DNA from: JALEFZ01 sp039817415
Lineage (GTDB): Bacteria > Bacteroidota > Bacteroidia > J057
Reading direction: 5' to 3'
DNA: 64,000 nucleotides
NCBI GenBank assembly: GCA_039817415.1
Contig: JBCBVV010000027.1
Location: 25,717-89,716, forward strand
Shown in pieces: positions 42,502 through 51,806 of the stretch (its first letter is position 1; each line of letters begins with the position of its first letter). The translations under genes were made by a program, and so were the position numbers. The notes beneath the pieces are model-generated. The model had not been told where the DNA came from. It did not search any database and saw only the letters and a program-made list of their open reading frames with translations.

Positions 42502-44910
42502 CTAAAAATCAAACTGAAAACTCAATACCGGAGTAAAGCCAGAAGGGTGCCGGCTGAACTGCTCTCTCAGGTTTACGCTGTCCCAGCCAATGTTTCTTGG
42601 ATTGCGTCTATCCGTAACATTTTGAATATCAAGTGAGATTTTTCCCGACAACTTAGGCGAATTCCAAAACCATGCAATTCTACTATCGATCCTAAAATAG
42701 GGCTGAACTTGTCCTTCGAATATCCTGTCTTCATCAGCCAGATAGGCACCAGCGGCAATGGATGCATCCACATCGGCCGGGGTATACCTAAATCCTCCAT
42801 TGTATAAGACTCTAGCCCCAACCTGAAGCGTAGAATTTTTGAAATAGAACTCTTTACCTAAGGTATAGCTGCTCACCCATCTACTGGCAAAACGAGAATT
42901 GAACAAGGTGCCATCTGGCAATTCATATTTAGAGGAAAAGGCAGAACCCGTCAATAAGAAATAGACTCCATTTGTGAAGGTATTTTCAATGGTAGCATCC
43001 ACGCCATAATTCCACCCTGCTCCTTCGCTTACAAAGGGATCAAATACTGATTCTCTATTGTTCAAGAGCCAAAAAGTGGTCGTGTCATTCCAATTTCCCT
43101 CTTCGTTTCTCAAAACTGGAATCTGGAAAAGTCGCTGACCATAAAATTCAGCAGATACTTTCAGTGTTTTTCCTATCACTTGAGAAAGAGCCAAAATAGC
43201 ATGATGTGAGCGCATCATAGGCAAGTCTCGATTGGGAAAAATGTCGTTTTCCTGATCATAGTAGAAATACAACATCATCGGCAAAATCTGAGAATGGATG
43301 CCATAAGCAAAAGAGACATTGGTCTTCGGCAGAGGATTATACTTCAATGAAATTCGAGGATCAAGCGTGGAACGTCCATTCAACCCTAGTAGGTAAAAGT
43401 GGGCTCCTGCATTGAGGGTTAGTTTCTCATTGAAGGCATGGTTGATCTGCGCGAAATACTGAAAGGTTTGGGTTTGCCCTTCTCCATTAGCTGATATATC
43501 CCGATTGAGGATATTGAGGTTGAAAAGATCAGCCCTTTCGACGCTTTCACGGTAGAAATTATAGAATATTTGATGGGCAAAAATCCCTGTTTTCAGGCGT
43601 GTCTGAGAACTCAATTTTCGGTTGTATATCACCGATAGAATTCCCCTGGTATCATTGTGCTCTTCATCCCGGTAAGTTGAGGCCACATTGGCTGTATCTA
43701 GGATATCGTAATACCTAAAAATGAAGCTACCTGTACCTGAAACGGCAATTTTCAAAAAGGACTTGTCGTCAAGGTTTCGTAGGTGAGTAAAGCCTACTGC
43801 GGCCATATTGGAGCCTTGACGTCGATCCTCCCACTCATTTCCTCGGAAATCATCTCCTAGGCCCCTTTCCTCTGGATTGGGAATCGGACGATAATGCTCC
43901 AGACTCAATCCCCCCATACCAAAGACAGTGGTAAAACTTTTTCCATCCTTTCCATCAAAGGCTAGGTTAAAAGAAAAGTCCTGGAAATCATTGTCCACTC
44001 TTTCCCCTACCAAGTTGAATCCCATTCGGTTCAAAATGGAAAGTGTGGAATAACGATAATTAGCCAAATAGGATGAACGACCTTTTTGAATAGGTCCTTC
44101 CGCAGCAAAATCTAATCCCAGCAATCCAATCTTAGCTCTATATTCTCTCTTATTCATATTTCCTTTTCGGAAATTGACATCCATTACCCCTGAAAGCGCA
44201 TTTCCGTATTCTGCGGGCATCCCGCCCGTAGAAAAGTCAGATCTATCGATCAATTGAGCCGAAAAAACCGTTAATCCTCCTCCAGAAGTACCGGGACGAC
44301 CAAAATGATTGGGGGTAGGTATATCTAGCCCTTCCAGCCTCCACAACATGCCCATAGAAGAATTTCCCCTGATGATGATGTCATTTTCTGAATCATCGCC
44401 TCCCTGCTGAACACCAGGAAAGGCAAGGGCCATTCGACCAGGATCGTTGACTGAGGCAGGAATTCTGCCCGTTATTTCGGCAGTAAACGAACGGGTACTT
44501 ACAACGGAGAGTTCATTGGCAGCCTGTGTAGGATAAGTACTGGCAGAAATAACGACCTCTTCTGTCGTACTTTCCCCAATCTTTTCTACCAATCCTATGT
44601 CAAGATAGGTCTCCTTGGCTGAGGCAACGATCAGGTTTTGAGATATAAAAGCTTGATAACCTGGATATTGACAATTGACCACCCTACGCCCAATGGGTAC
44701 CCTCTCAAGATGAAATTTACCATCGGAAGAGGTAATAGCGCCAATCTTTTCTCCATTGGCATCTACATAGACTGTCGCTCCCACCAGCGGCTTTCGCGTA
44801 TCATTATCGATGACTTGTCCCCTGATGGACTGTGTTTTCCCCTGCCCAAAGATTAGTACTGGACAAAAGAATAGTCCCATTATAAGGGTTGATAGTAATT
44901 TTCCTTTCAT
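42502..44910 (-). CDS. TonB-dependent receptor, paralogue of the 10.8 kb receptor
   Basis: An 802-residue outer-membrane transporter with a signal peptide (MKGKLLSTLIMGLFFCPVLIFGQ), a CarboxypepD_reg-like domain (IRGQVIDNDTRKPLVGATVYV), a plug (DIIIRGNSSMGMLWRLEG, GMPAEYGNALSGVMDVNFRKG) and a barrel ending LSFQFDF. It matches the receptor at 10837-13299 block by block but is well diverged, indicating an older duplication and probably a different ligand. No SusD-like partner is adjacent. An ECF sigma gene lies upstream on the same strand behind its own terminator; the two are not clearly one system since no FecR is present. Confidence 0.92.
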   Translation of the reverse strand: MKGKLLSTLIMGLFFCPVLIFGQGKTQSIRGQVIDNDTRKPLVGATVYVDANGEKIGAITSSDGKFHLERVPIGRRVVNCQYPGYQAFISQNLIVASAKETYLDIGLVEKIGESTTEEVVISASTYPTQAANELSVVSTRSFTAEITGRIPASVNDPGRMALAFPGVQQGGDDSENDIIIRGNSSMGMLWRLEGLDIPTPNHFGRPGTSGGGLTVFSAQLIDRSDFSTGGMPAEYGNALSGVMDVNFRKGNMNKREYRAKIGLLGLDFAAEGPIQKGRSSYLANYRYSTLSILNRMGFNLVGERVDNDFQDFSFNLAFDGKDGKSFTTVFGMGGLSLEHYRPIPNPEERGLGDDFRGNEWEDRRQGSNMAAVGFTHLRNLDDKSFLKIAVSGTGSFIFRYYDILDTANVASTYRDEEHNDTRGILSVIYNRKLSSQTRLKTGIFAHQIFYNFYRESVERADLFNLNILNRDISANGEGQTQTFQYFAQINHAFNEKLTLNAGAHFYLLGLNGRSTLDPRISLKYNPLPKTNVSFAYGIHSQILPMMLYFYYDQENDIFPNRDLPMMRSHHAILALSQVIGKTLKVSAEFYGQRLFQIPVLRNEEGNWNDTTTFWLLNNRESVFDPFVSEGAGWNYGVDATIENTFTNGVYFLLTGSAFSSKYELPDGTLFNSRFASRWVSSYTLGKEFYFKNSTLQVGARVLYNGGFRYTPADVDASIAAGAYLADEDRIFEGQVQPYFRIDSRIAWFWNSPKLSGKISLDIQNVTDRRNPRNIGWDSVNLREQFSRHPSGFTPVLSFQFDF

Positions 44911-44990
44911 TTTGGTAGTAGTAGTTTACCAAATTAAGATACGCTTTGAATTACTAATATGGAAATATGGGAATATATAGAGATCAAAAT

Positions 44991-45018
44991 AAAAAGTCGG
45001 GGACCTCTCCCCGACTTT
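44991..45018 (-). terminator. Intrinsic terminator after the ECF sigma gene
   Basis: A perfect 11-base inverted repeat (44993-45003 with 45008-45018) around CCTC, followed by a T run on the minus strand. Confidence 0.88.
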
Positions 45019-45043
45019 ACTGACTATCTACCCGATCATGCTG

Positions 45044-45598
45044 CTAAGCAGCGGCCAACAATTCTCTTAATTTCTTTTTTGCTCTGCTAAACTGAGATTT
45101 AGAGGTAGCCTCACTAATATTCAAGATATTACCGATCTCTTGGTGATCATACCCTTCGAACAGATAGAGGGAGAATACAGTTTTGTATCCATCTGGAAGT
45201 TGCTCAATAGCCTCCTTGATGGTCGCCATAGAATAAGAGGAGACATACCTTGGAACGTGTTCCTCTGGAATTTCCATTCTCTCAGGCTCAAAGGGAACGA
45301 ATTCTGCTTTTCTTCTTTTGACGTGGTTGATGCTTGTATTGACTACAATTCGCTTCAGCCAAGCACCAAATGTTGCCTCTCCTTTAAAGTTGGCAAGGTT
45401 ACGGAAAGCTCTGATAAAGGCTTCCTGGATGACATCTTCAGCCTCCATTTCATTGCCTGTAATTCTGTAGGCCACTCTGGACATAGCTCTCAGGTAACGT
45501 TGATAGATTTGATGTTGTGCGCGACGGTCTCCCTTCTTACACAATTCAATCAAATGAGCATTTTTTTCTAATGGGTTGAATATCGCTTGAGCAGTCAT
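45044..45598 (-). CDS. ECF-type RNA polymerase sigma factor
   Basis: A 184-residue sigma factor with region 2 (YQRYLRAMSRVAYRITGNEMEAEDVIQEAFIRAFRNL, TFGAWLKRIVVNTSINHVKRR) and region 4 (AIEQLPDGYKTVFSLYLFEGYDHQEIGNILNISEATSKSQF). It is of the general Bacteroidota ECF type that works with RpoE-like or transmembrane anti-sigma proteins. No anti-sigma gene follows; a terminator does. Being alone, it may be controlled at the level of expression. The partial sigma at the window start is a different, more diverged member. Confidence 0.93.
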   Translation of the reverse strand: MTAQAIFNPLEKNAHLIELCKKGDRRAQHQIYQRYLRAMSRVAYRITGNEMEAEDVIQEAFIRAFRNLANFKGEATFGAWLKRIVVNTSINHVKRRKAEFVPFEPERMEIPEEHVPRYVSSYSMATIKEAIEQLPDGYKTVFSLYLFEGYDHQEIGNILNISEATSKSQFSRAKKKLRELLAAA

Positions 45599-45791
45599 AA
45601 TTGTCTGGCTGAGTTGAATATTGTTGATGTCTACCTCTTGATGACATACTCAAAATGCCTTCTGAAACGCTGCTAGCCTAACACTTCTCCTTCAACACGG
45701 TGAATCTTGGAATGAACACGGGCAAAGACGGAATAAATACTAAATGACTTCTGACCGTCAAGTCTAATGGGATATTCTTCTAGCGAGGAAG

Positions 45792-45823
45792 TTGGCGAGA
45801 GCCTACAGGAAATAGTACATTTG
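45792..45823 (+). promoter_or_regulatory. Bacteroidota-type promoter for the trehalase gene
   Basis: TTGG at 45792-45795, 20 bases, then TACATTTG at 45816-45823, an exact TAnnTTTG match. The ATG is 19 bases further on, giving a very short leader. Confidence 0.55.
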
Positions 45824-45842
45824 TGTTGAAACATTCGAAATC

Positions 45843-47453
45843 ATGCACAAAAACTACTACATCTACTGTTGCCTTCTTTTGATATGGGGAATAGTTGGTT
45901 GTCAGCAGACTCAGACTGACTCGACCCAATCTACCACTTCCTCCAAGCGAGTAGCTCCACTGATTATGGGCGAAGCTTTCCCCGATCTCTTTAAGGCTGT
46001 TCAATTGGGTGAGGTATTCCCAGACTCTAAGACTTTTACAGACTGCACCCCCAAACGATCTGCGGAAGAAATTGCCTCTGCTTATGCTTCAGCAAAAGGA
46101 AAGGATGGATTTAAACTGGAGGATTTTGTCAAAGAATATTTTGAAGTACCCCCGCAATTGAGTTCAGACTTCAAAGCCGATACGAGTAAGTCTGCAGTGG
46201 ATCATATCAATTCATTGTGGCCAGTCCTGACCCGCCAACCAGATGATACCACTCAGTTGAGTACTAAAATTCCGTTGCCTAAGGCTTACATCGCACCAGG
46301 CGGAAGATTCAGAGAAATCTATTATTGGGACAGCTACTTTACCATGTTGGGTCTCCAGGTTTCTGCCAACAGCAAGGAACTCGTACGATCTATGGTTGAA
46401 AACTTTGCCTACATCATTGACGAAATCGGATTTATACCTAACGGCAATAGAACCTACTTTCGAGGAAGGTCTCAACCCCCTTTCTTTTCCCTAATGGTGG
46501 GTTTGTTGAGCGAAATGGAAGGAGATAAGGTCCTCGAAGAATTCCTACCCGCCATGGAGAAAGAATACACCTTTTGGATGAAGGGCCAGGATCAATTGAC
46601 CACAGACAACAACGCTTTTGCCAGAGTAGTTCGCCTGCCAAATGGGACTATTCTTAACAGATATTATGACAACCTGGTTGAGCCAAGAGCAGAGTCATAT
46701 AAGGAGGATGTTCATCTCGCCAAAGAATCCGGAAGGGATGCGAATGAACTATACACAGATTTAAGAGCGGCTTGTGAGTCGGGATGGGATTTCTCCTCTC
46801 GATGGTTTGAAGATCCAAATGATCTTGGTAGCATCCACACCACTGAAATTTTACCTGTTGACCTAAATTCCCTCATGTACAATCTTGAAGTAACCTTGGC
46901 AAGAGCCTATGGAGAGTCAGGGAATGAAAATAAGCAGGAAGAGATGGCAGATTTGGCCTCAAGTAGAAGGCAAGCTATTCAAAGCATATTCTGGGATGAA
47001 AAATCTACCCTATTTCAGGATTATGACTTCGTAAAAGGTGATTTCACTGGCGTTTATTCTGTAGCAGCTATGTTTCCCCTCTTCCTAGATATTGCTACAA
47101 ATGAACAGGGCACCAAAGGTGGAAATACCTTCGCCAGCAATTTCATCCAAAAGGGAGGGGTTACTTCTACCCTCAATAAAAATGGTCAACAGTGGGACGC
47201 TCCTAATGGTTGGGCACCTTTACAATGGGTAGCGATCAAAGGATTTAGGAACTATGGATTACAAGATCACGCCCAAACTGTTAAGGAGAGATTCGTAAAA
47301 AATGCCATTCGCGTGTACAAGAACACAGGGAAAATGGTGGAAAAATATAACGTCTATGACATCAGCTCAGAAGCGGGAGGTGGAGAGTATCCGCTACAAG
47401 ATGGTTTCGGTTGGACAAATGGGGTTTTATTAAGGCTATTAACGGAAGATTAA
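45843..47453 (+). CDS. treA: Trehalase (GH37), lipoprotein form
   Basis: A 536-residue enzyme that hydrolyses trehalose to two glucose units. Both family signatures are present: PGGRFREIYYWDSYF near residue 155 and QWDAPNGWAPLQW near 455. Catalytic candidates are Asp in ACESGWDFSSRWF and Glu in GGGEYPLQDGFGW. The N-terminus (LLLIWGIVGCQQ) has a lipobox-like IVGC, so the enzyme is probably anchored outside the cytoplasm, unlike cytoplasmic TreF. It has its own promoter and is followed by a large hairpin. With the BCCT transporter 5 kb away it fits life with changing salinity, but no direct link is visible. Confidence 0.94.
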   Translation: MHKNYYIYCCLLLIWGIVGCQQTQTDSTQSTTSSKRVAPLIMGEAFPDLFKAVQLGEVFPDSKTFTDCTPKRSAEEIASAYASAKGKDGFKLEDFVKEYFEVPPQLSSDFKADTSKSAVDHINSLWPVLTRQPDDTTQLSTKIPLPKAYIAPGGRFREIYYWDSYFTMLGLQVSANSKELVRSMVENFAYIIDEIGFIPNGNRTYFRGRSQPPFFSLMVGLLSEMEGDKVLEEFLPAMEKEYTFWMKGQDQLTTDNNAFARVVRLPNGTILNRYYDNLVEPRAESYKEDVHLAKESGRDANELYTDLRAACESGWDFSSRWFEDPNDLGSIHTTEILPVDLNSLMYNLEVTLARAYGESGNENKQEEMADLASSRRQAIQSIFWDEKSTLFQDYDFVKGDFTGVYSVAAMFPLFLDIATNEQGTKGGNTFASNFIQKGGVTSTLNKNGQQWDAPNGWAPLQWVAIKGFRNYGLQDHAQTVKERFVKNAIRVYKNTGKMVEKYNVYDISSEAGGGEYPLQDGFGWTNGVLLRLLTED

Positions 47454-47483
47454 CGTTCCCTTTTCCTTGTATTCCGTATATTT

Positions 47484-47536
47484 AAGGGTGTTTGAAACAG
47501 GAAATTATATAAGCTATTCCTGCTTCAAACACCCTT
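47484..47536 (+). terminator. Long hairpin after the trehalase gene
   Basis: A 20-base stem with one mismatch (47484-47503 with 47517-47536) around a 13-base AT-rich loop. The T run after it is short, so termination may be partial. It lies 51 bases before the yqgE ATG. Confidence 0.6.
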
Positions 47537-47587
47537 TCTACTACTAGCAACCTGAATTCCAGTTCATTCTTTAAAAGTTCTTGATCT

Positions 47588-48148
47588 ATGATTACCAGCT
47601 CTTTCAAGCCCCAGGCAGGTCGCTTTCTCATTTCCGAACCCTTCATGGCAGACGCCAACTTCCAACGTACTGTAGTCTTGTTGGTTGAACACAATGAAGA
47701 GGGAAGCCTTGGCTTTGTTATGAACCGCAAAATCGAACAGTCGCTCCATGAATTAGCGGAAGGGATGCCTACCACACAGGCTCCAGTATTTATGGGAGGT
47801 CCGGTGGAACAAAATACGCTGCACTATGTGCACCAAGACAGCACCATCAAGGGAAGCAGAAAAGTATTTGGAGAGATTTATTGGAGTGGAGACTTTGAGG
47901 ATATCAAATCCAAGATGCTATTGGGAACCTTTAATCATGAGGAAATCCTATTTTTTGTAGGCTACTCTGGCTGGGGACCTGGCCAATTAGAAAAAGAATT
48001 GTCCGAAAAGGCATGGATTATTGCTCCTGAAAACCCAGAGATTATCTTTGAATCCAATCACACCTCTCTATGGCAGAGTCTGTTGCGTTCCTTAGGAGGT
48101 AAATTTCAGGTCTTATCCAACTATCCTATTGACCCAAGTTTAAATTAA
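47588..48148 (+). CDS. YqgE/AlgH family protein
   Basis: A 186-residue member of the DUF179 family. Motifs: AGRFLISEPFMADANFQRTVVLLVEHNEEGSLGFVMNR compressed into the typical first half, then VFMGGPVEQNTLHYVH and FFVGYSGWGPGQLEKELSEKAW. AlgH has been linked to alginate regulation in Pseudomonas, but the biochemical role of the family is unsettled. No yqgF gene, its usual neighbour in Proteobacteria, is present here. It stands before the TlpA-type gene with about 115 bases between. Confidence 0.92.
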   Translation: MITSSFKPQAGRFLISEPFMADANFQRTVVLLVEHNEEGSLGFVMNRKIEQSLHELAEGMPTTQAPVFMGGPVEQNTLHYVHQDSTIKGSRKVFGEIYWSGDFEDIKSKMLLGTFNHEEILFFVGYSGWGPGQLEKELSEKAWIIAPENPEIIFESNHTSLWQSLLRSLGGKFQVLSNYPIDPSLN

Positions 48149-48262
48149 GCGTATTCCGTAAGGTAGAAATATTTTTGCGTAGATCGCATACCGTTCTCAA
48201 ACCCATCTTCCCTATCTTTGAAATCGGACGATGGGTTTGTTTTTTGGCAAATATTGAATCAA

Positions 48263-49648
48263 ATGAATCTTCAAAATCAGGTATACAGGCTGCTGCTAGG
48301 CATGTTCCTGTTAAGCTTCCCCTACTTGTTATGTGGTCAAGGCACGCAATTAACTGCAAATCTTAGCCCATGCGAAGTAGATACCCTCTTATTCTTCCAG
48401 CTAGATGGAAATGAAATTTTTCCCTTAGCTGCCCTTCCCCTTCAAGCAACCGAAAATGGACGTTCCATGAACCTAAGCCTACCTGCCAATATGGAGAAAG
48501 GGTTTTATCTGGTGGGAACAGGGAAGCAAGCAGAAACACGAATGGTGCTCTTTGGAGACGATCCTGTCATTCAACTCGTAGGGGGTTGCCCTACCCTTGC
48601 AAAGGCAAAGGTTGTATCCGAGGAAAATGAAGTACTGGAAAAGGTGTTGAAGGATGTCAATAGGTTCAACATGGAGAATAGTCAGATCCTTCGCCAATAC
48701 AGAAGACAATTGGCTACCAGACAATCTACAAGCGTTCAGGATTCGCTCATTCTGGCCCTTGATCAGAAGAAACTCGCCTATCTAAAAGAGCTTAGAACCC
48801 AGTTTCCTTCCGTTGCAAAAGTATTTGCCCTTCAATCCTTTTTGAGTTATCAAGGATTTGGAAAAACAATCGAGAACAACGAAGCCCTATATTTCTGCAA
48901 GCATTTCTTTTCTCAAGTTGATCTTTCCGATCCATTTTATAACAAAACTCCCTACGTAAGCGAGGCATTTTCAACTTATGCGAATGTGGTCGGGAATGTC
49001 TCTTTGCCTTACGAACAAAAATTAGCCCATGTAAGCTCCCAGCTAGATAAGATCCCATCAGGGTCTATTGCCCAACGATCCGCTTTAGTAGGCTTGCTTA
49101 GGGGGTTTGAACGAACGGATGAAGATTTATATGTAGCTATGACCGATCTGCTTCATGAGGACTATGCGACCACTAAGCCTAGGTTAGTAAAACCCTTCAT
49201 CAATAGAGCCCAGACTTTTCGCGCCAGAAGCATAGGAGCCGAGGCTCCCGAGATCAATTTACCTACACCTGATGGGGATAGCCTAGCCTTATCAGCCTTG
49301 AGGGGACAATATGTGATGATTGATTTTTGGGCGAGTTGGTGTGGACCTTGTCGAAGAGAAAATCCTAATGTGAAGCGTGTATATGAGAAATACCATGCTA
49401 AAGGCTTTGAGATTTATGCTGTGAGCCTGGATAAAAGCAAATCTAACTGGATGCAAGCCATCGAAAAGGATGACCTGCCTTGGAAACATGTGAGCGATTT
49501 GAAGTATTGGAACAGCATTGGAAGCAAAACCTACGGAGTGTCTTCTATTCCCTTTACGGTCTTATTGGACAAGGAAGGGAGAATTGTGGCGAAGGGGCTC
49601 AGAGGGGCTGGCTTAGAAAAGAAACTAGCGGAGGTATTTGGAGAATAA
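48263..49648 (+). CDS. Exported TlpA-like thioredoxin-fold protein
   Basis: A 461-residue protein from ATG 48263, which begins a signal peptide (MNLQNQVYRLLLGMFLLSFPYLLCG). The first 300 residues are unassigned: a beta-rich front followed by helices. The last 140 residues form a TlpA/ResA-like domain with APEINLPTPDGDSLALSALRGQYVMIDFWASWCGPCRREN condensed; the active site is WCGPC, and cis-Pro lies in SSIPFTVLLDKEG. Such proteins reduce disulphides in the periplasm, for example in cytochrome c maturation. An upstream in-frame start at 48218 is less likely. A strong terminator follows. Confidence 0.88.
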   Translation: MNLQNQVYRLLLGMFLLSFPYLLCGQGTQLTANLSPCEVDTLLFFQLDGNEIFPLAALPLQATENGRSMNLSLPANMEKGFYLVGTGKQAETRMVLFGDDPVIQLVGGCPTLAKAKVVSEENEVLEKVLKDVNRFNMENSQILRQYRRQLATRQSTSVQDSLILALDQKKLAYLKELRTQFPSVAKVFALQSFLSYQGFGKTIENNEALYFCKHFFSQVDLSDPFYNKTPYVSEAFSTYANVVGNVSLPYEQKLAHVSSQLDKIPSGSIAQRSALVGLLRGFERTDEDLYVAMTDLLHEDYATTKPRLVKPFINRAQTFRARSIGAEAPEINLPTPDGDSLALSALRGQYVMIDFWASWCGPCRRENPNVKRVYEKYHAKGFEIYAVSLDKSKSNWMQAIEKDDLPWKHVSDLKYWNSIGSKTYGVSSIPFTVLLDKEGRIVAKGLRGAGLEKKLAEVFGE

Positions 49649-49673
49649 TTCTTTGCTAAGAAAAGATAAATAG

Positions 49674-49709
49674 AAAAAGCCACGACTCAATCAGTCGTGG
49701 CTTTTTTTT
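49674..49709. terminator. Bidirectional intrinsic terminator
   Basis: A perfect 14-base inverted repeat (49674-49687 with 49693-49706) around CAATC, with A and T runs at its ends, between convergent genes. Confidence 0.93.
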
Positions 49710-49719
49710 GTTTTCGTGT

Positions 49720-49980
49720 TCATGCACATGCTTTGACTTCGCCCACTTCTTCGGGCAGTTTTACACTGTAAATAATCTTTCGTACTGTGTCAAATTGCAA
49801 GTAAGGGTAATTCTCCAACACTTGCTCGATAGCATCTGCAGATCGGTAGCCGTCGTTTCGAAAGCAGAGATAAGCTCTTTTGATTTCGAAGTCTCTTAGT
49901 ACTTTTTGATTGAGTAAGTTGAGTCGTACCAACGTATCGTACAACTCGTCTGATACGATTTGTGGAATAGGATTTCTCAT
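49720..49980 (-). CDS. Small conserved-looking hypothetical protein
   Basis: An 86-residue cytoplasmic protein with helices such as SDELYDTLVRLNLLNQKVLRDFEIKRAYL and a segment RNDGYRSADAIEQVLENYPYLQFDTVRKIIY. No motif of known function is seen. It is the only frame on this strand bounded by terminator and regular spacing, and its composition is protein-like. The SADAIEQVL and FDTVRKIIY blocks look like two short recognition helices, but DNA binding is only a guess. Confidence 0.65.
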   Translation of the reverse strand: MRNPIPQIVSDELYDTLVRLNLLNQKVLRDFEIKRAYLCFRNDGYRSADAIEQVLENYPYLQFDTVRKIIYSVKLPEEVGEVKACA

Positions 49981-50048
49981 AGCACCTCTGAAAAAATATT
50001 AAATATAAACTAGAGGTAATTGTGTTGCATAGACACTCTTGTTGAGAA

Positions 50049-51674
50049 TTAGTAATTAAAGCCTATTGTGGCTGTTATGTTGTTAACTATCCTATTGCTG
50101 ACCAAATTAGGTTGAAATGAATCTGGAGTACTTAATGAGTAAGGACTGACCTTATCCTCTTGACGCCAGTTAACAATAGAAACGTCCACAAAGAAATTCC
50201 GTTGCCTGATCCCTAGGCCTCCTGTAAGAACTAAACGGTTGTTGTTTACAGAACGCTGGGTCGTAAAATCAATATCGTCAACATATTCTCTGCTCGCTGC
50301 ATTTAGTCCAGTGCCATAGAGCGCACCGCCAACACGAACACGGAAAATATTGAACCTTCCTTCCGCCCCTACCCTTACATTTAATGCAGACGTATAGTCA
50401 TTACGAATCGCTGCATTCTCATCCGAAAAAGAATAATATCCGGGCGAATTAATATTAGTTTCAAAGCTACTAAGTCGAGAAGTTCTGTAGTCCAGATACT
50501 CCAAATCGGCTGTCAGGAACCCATACTTCTGCAACTGTAGCATCAAGCCTCCTGTCAACCTAAAGGGTGTCAACAAATTGTATCGAAAGGTACCTGCTTC
50601 AGCGGGGAGAGCCTGAATTTCTTCTGTTCCAGTATTATTTTCAATAACTGTGGTGAAGGAGTTATCAAAGAAGTCTGTCAGGGTATAAAATGTTGGGGTT
50701 TTGGCTGAAAAAGCTACCCTAATGGCATCTGAAGGACGATAAATCAAGCCAAATGTCGCCCCGATACCGGAGCCAGAAGTTGAAAAGGTATCTCTAAACG
50801 AAAGGGAAGACAAGGGAAGTTCTAAGGGAAAACCATTGAACTGGAAGGGGTCGTACACCTCATAGTTATTGTCAATGTCCGCCTCAGAGAAGGTGAAGTT
50901 CTGCTGATAGCGCACCCTTTCCCAAGTTACAGCTCCACCAATGTAAAGTTTATCTGCGATGTTGGCACCCACAGCACCGTACCATTCATTTCTTTTTCCC
51001 CGCTCCTGAATTTGGACAGTTTGTTCTATCATTCCTCTGTCTGCGGCCCCATAGTAATCCAAGCTATCAGCCTGATCAGCAATTACCTCAATCATAAAGG
51101 TCTGCAAGGCAAGCCCAGGAAAAGAAGAGGAACCTAGCAGGTCATTGAAGTCCTGTCCTTGTGCCATTTCGGCAAACATATTGGTAATGGAGGAAAATTG
51201 GTTAAACGCCCCTTGAACAACAGAATTCCTATGGTAGTTTTCTGTTTGATTATGCCCAAATGAAATGGTGTAAGACTTAATTTTATTTCTGCTTCTTCTT
51301 GCCTGCTCTTCATTTTCGTAATTCATCGTCGTAAAAGCGGCTCCCCAGTTTGGCATACCAAAGTATCGGCTGTTTCCAGAACCTGAAGCATCTATAAAAT
51401 TACTGTTGACAGTACCGAATGAATAGGTTGGCGAAAAGGAATACACCGAGCTTCTGAAAATCCCTAGACCAGCAGGATTGATCGTTGATACACCAACATC
51501 TCCACCAGCAGCTGAATAGGCACCGCCCATGGCCATCATTCTTGCAGATCCTGTCGGAATTGTTTGACTGTGTCTGTATGCGTCCCTTTCGTTTTGGGCA
51601 AAAAGATTGCTGCTTAGCCCTCCTAGTAGAAGAATCGTCAGCAAAAGCTGTATAGTATGAAACCCTTTGTTCAT
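50049..51674 (-). CDS. OmpP1/FadL family outer-membrane protein
   Basis: A 541-residue beta-barrel from ATG 51674, with signal peptide (HTIQLLLTILLLGGLSSNLFAQ). It has the OmpP1/FadL start: TGSARMMAMGGAYSAAGGDVGVSTINPAGLGIFR. The many strands with DGVG-like turns and the final NITATIGFNY support an outer-membrane pore for hydrophobic compounds. In Bacteroidota such proteins are common and rarely characterised. An in-frame ATG at 51695 adds seven residues. It is separated by a terminator from the Arg/Ser-rich lipoprotein gene upstream, so the two are transcribed apart. Confidence 0.88.
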   Translation of the reverse strand: MNKGFHTIQLLLTILLLGGLSSNLFAQNERDAYRHSQTIPTGSARMMAMGGAYSAAGGDVGVSTINPAGLGIFRSSVYSFSPTYSFGTVNSNFIDASGSGNSRYFGMPNWGAAFTTMNYENEEQARRSRNKIKSYTISFGHNQTENYHRNSVVQGAFNQFSSITNMFAEMAQGQDFNDLLGSSSFPGLALQTFMIEVIADQADSLDYYGAADRGMIEQTVQIQERGKRNEWYGAVGANIADKLYIGGAVTWERVRYQQNFTFSEADIDNNYEVYDPFQFNGFPLELPLSSLSFRDTFSTSGSGIGATFGLIYRPSDAIRVAFSAKTPTFYTLTDFFDNSFTTVIENNTGTEEIQALPAEAGTFRYNLLTPFRLTGGLMLQLQKYGFLTADLEYLDYRTSRLSSFETNINSPGYYSFSDENAAIRNDYTSALNVRVGAEGRFNIFRVRVGGALYGTGLNAASREYVDDIDFTTQRSVNNNRLVLTGGLGIRQRNFFVDVSIVNWRQEDKVSPYSLSTPDSFQPNLVSNRIVNNITATIGFNY

Positions 51675-51756
51675 GTGATTTATGAGCTTAGTCATAGAGG
51701 AATAGCTCCCTCCTGAATTGAATGACTAAATGATACGTATTTGGTTTATAAAATAG

Positions 51757-51787
51757 AAAAAGGGACAGGAAAAAACCCGTCCCTTTT
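51757..51787 (-). terminator. Intrinsic terminator after the Arg/Ser/Asn-rich lipoprotein gene
   Basis: AAAAGGGAC (51758-51766) pairs with GTCCCTTTT (51779-51787) around a 12-base loop, with T residues following on the minus strand. Confidence 0.8.
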
Positions 51788-51806
51788 AACAAGCGTGTAT
51801 CTTTTA

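Noticed and set aside
45140..45571. 143-codon plus-strand frame opposite the ECF sigma gene
   Set aside because: Antisense to conserved sigma regions 2 and 4.
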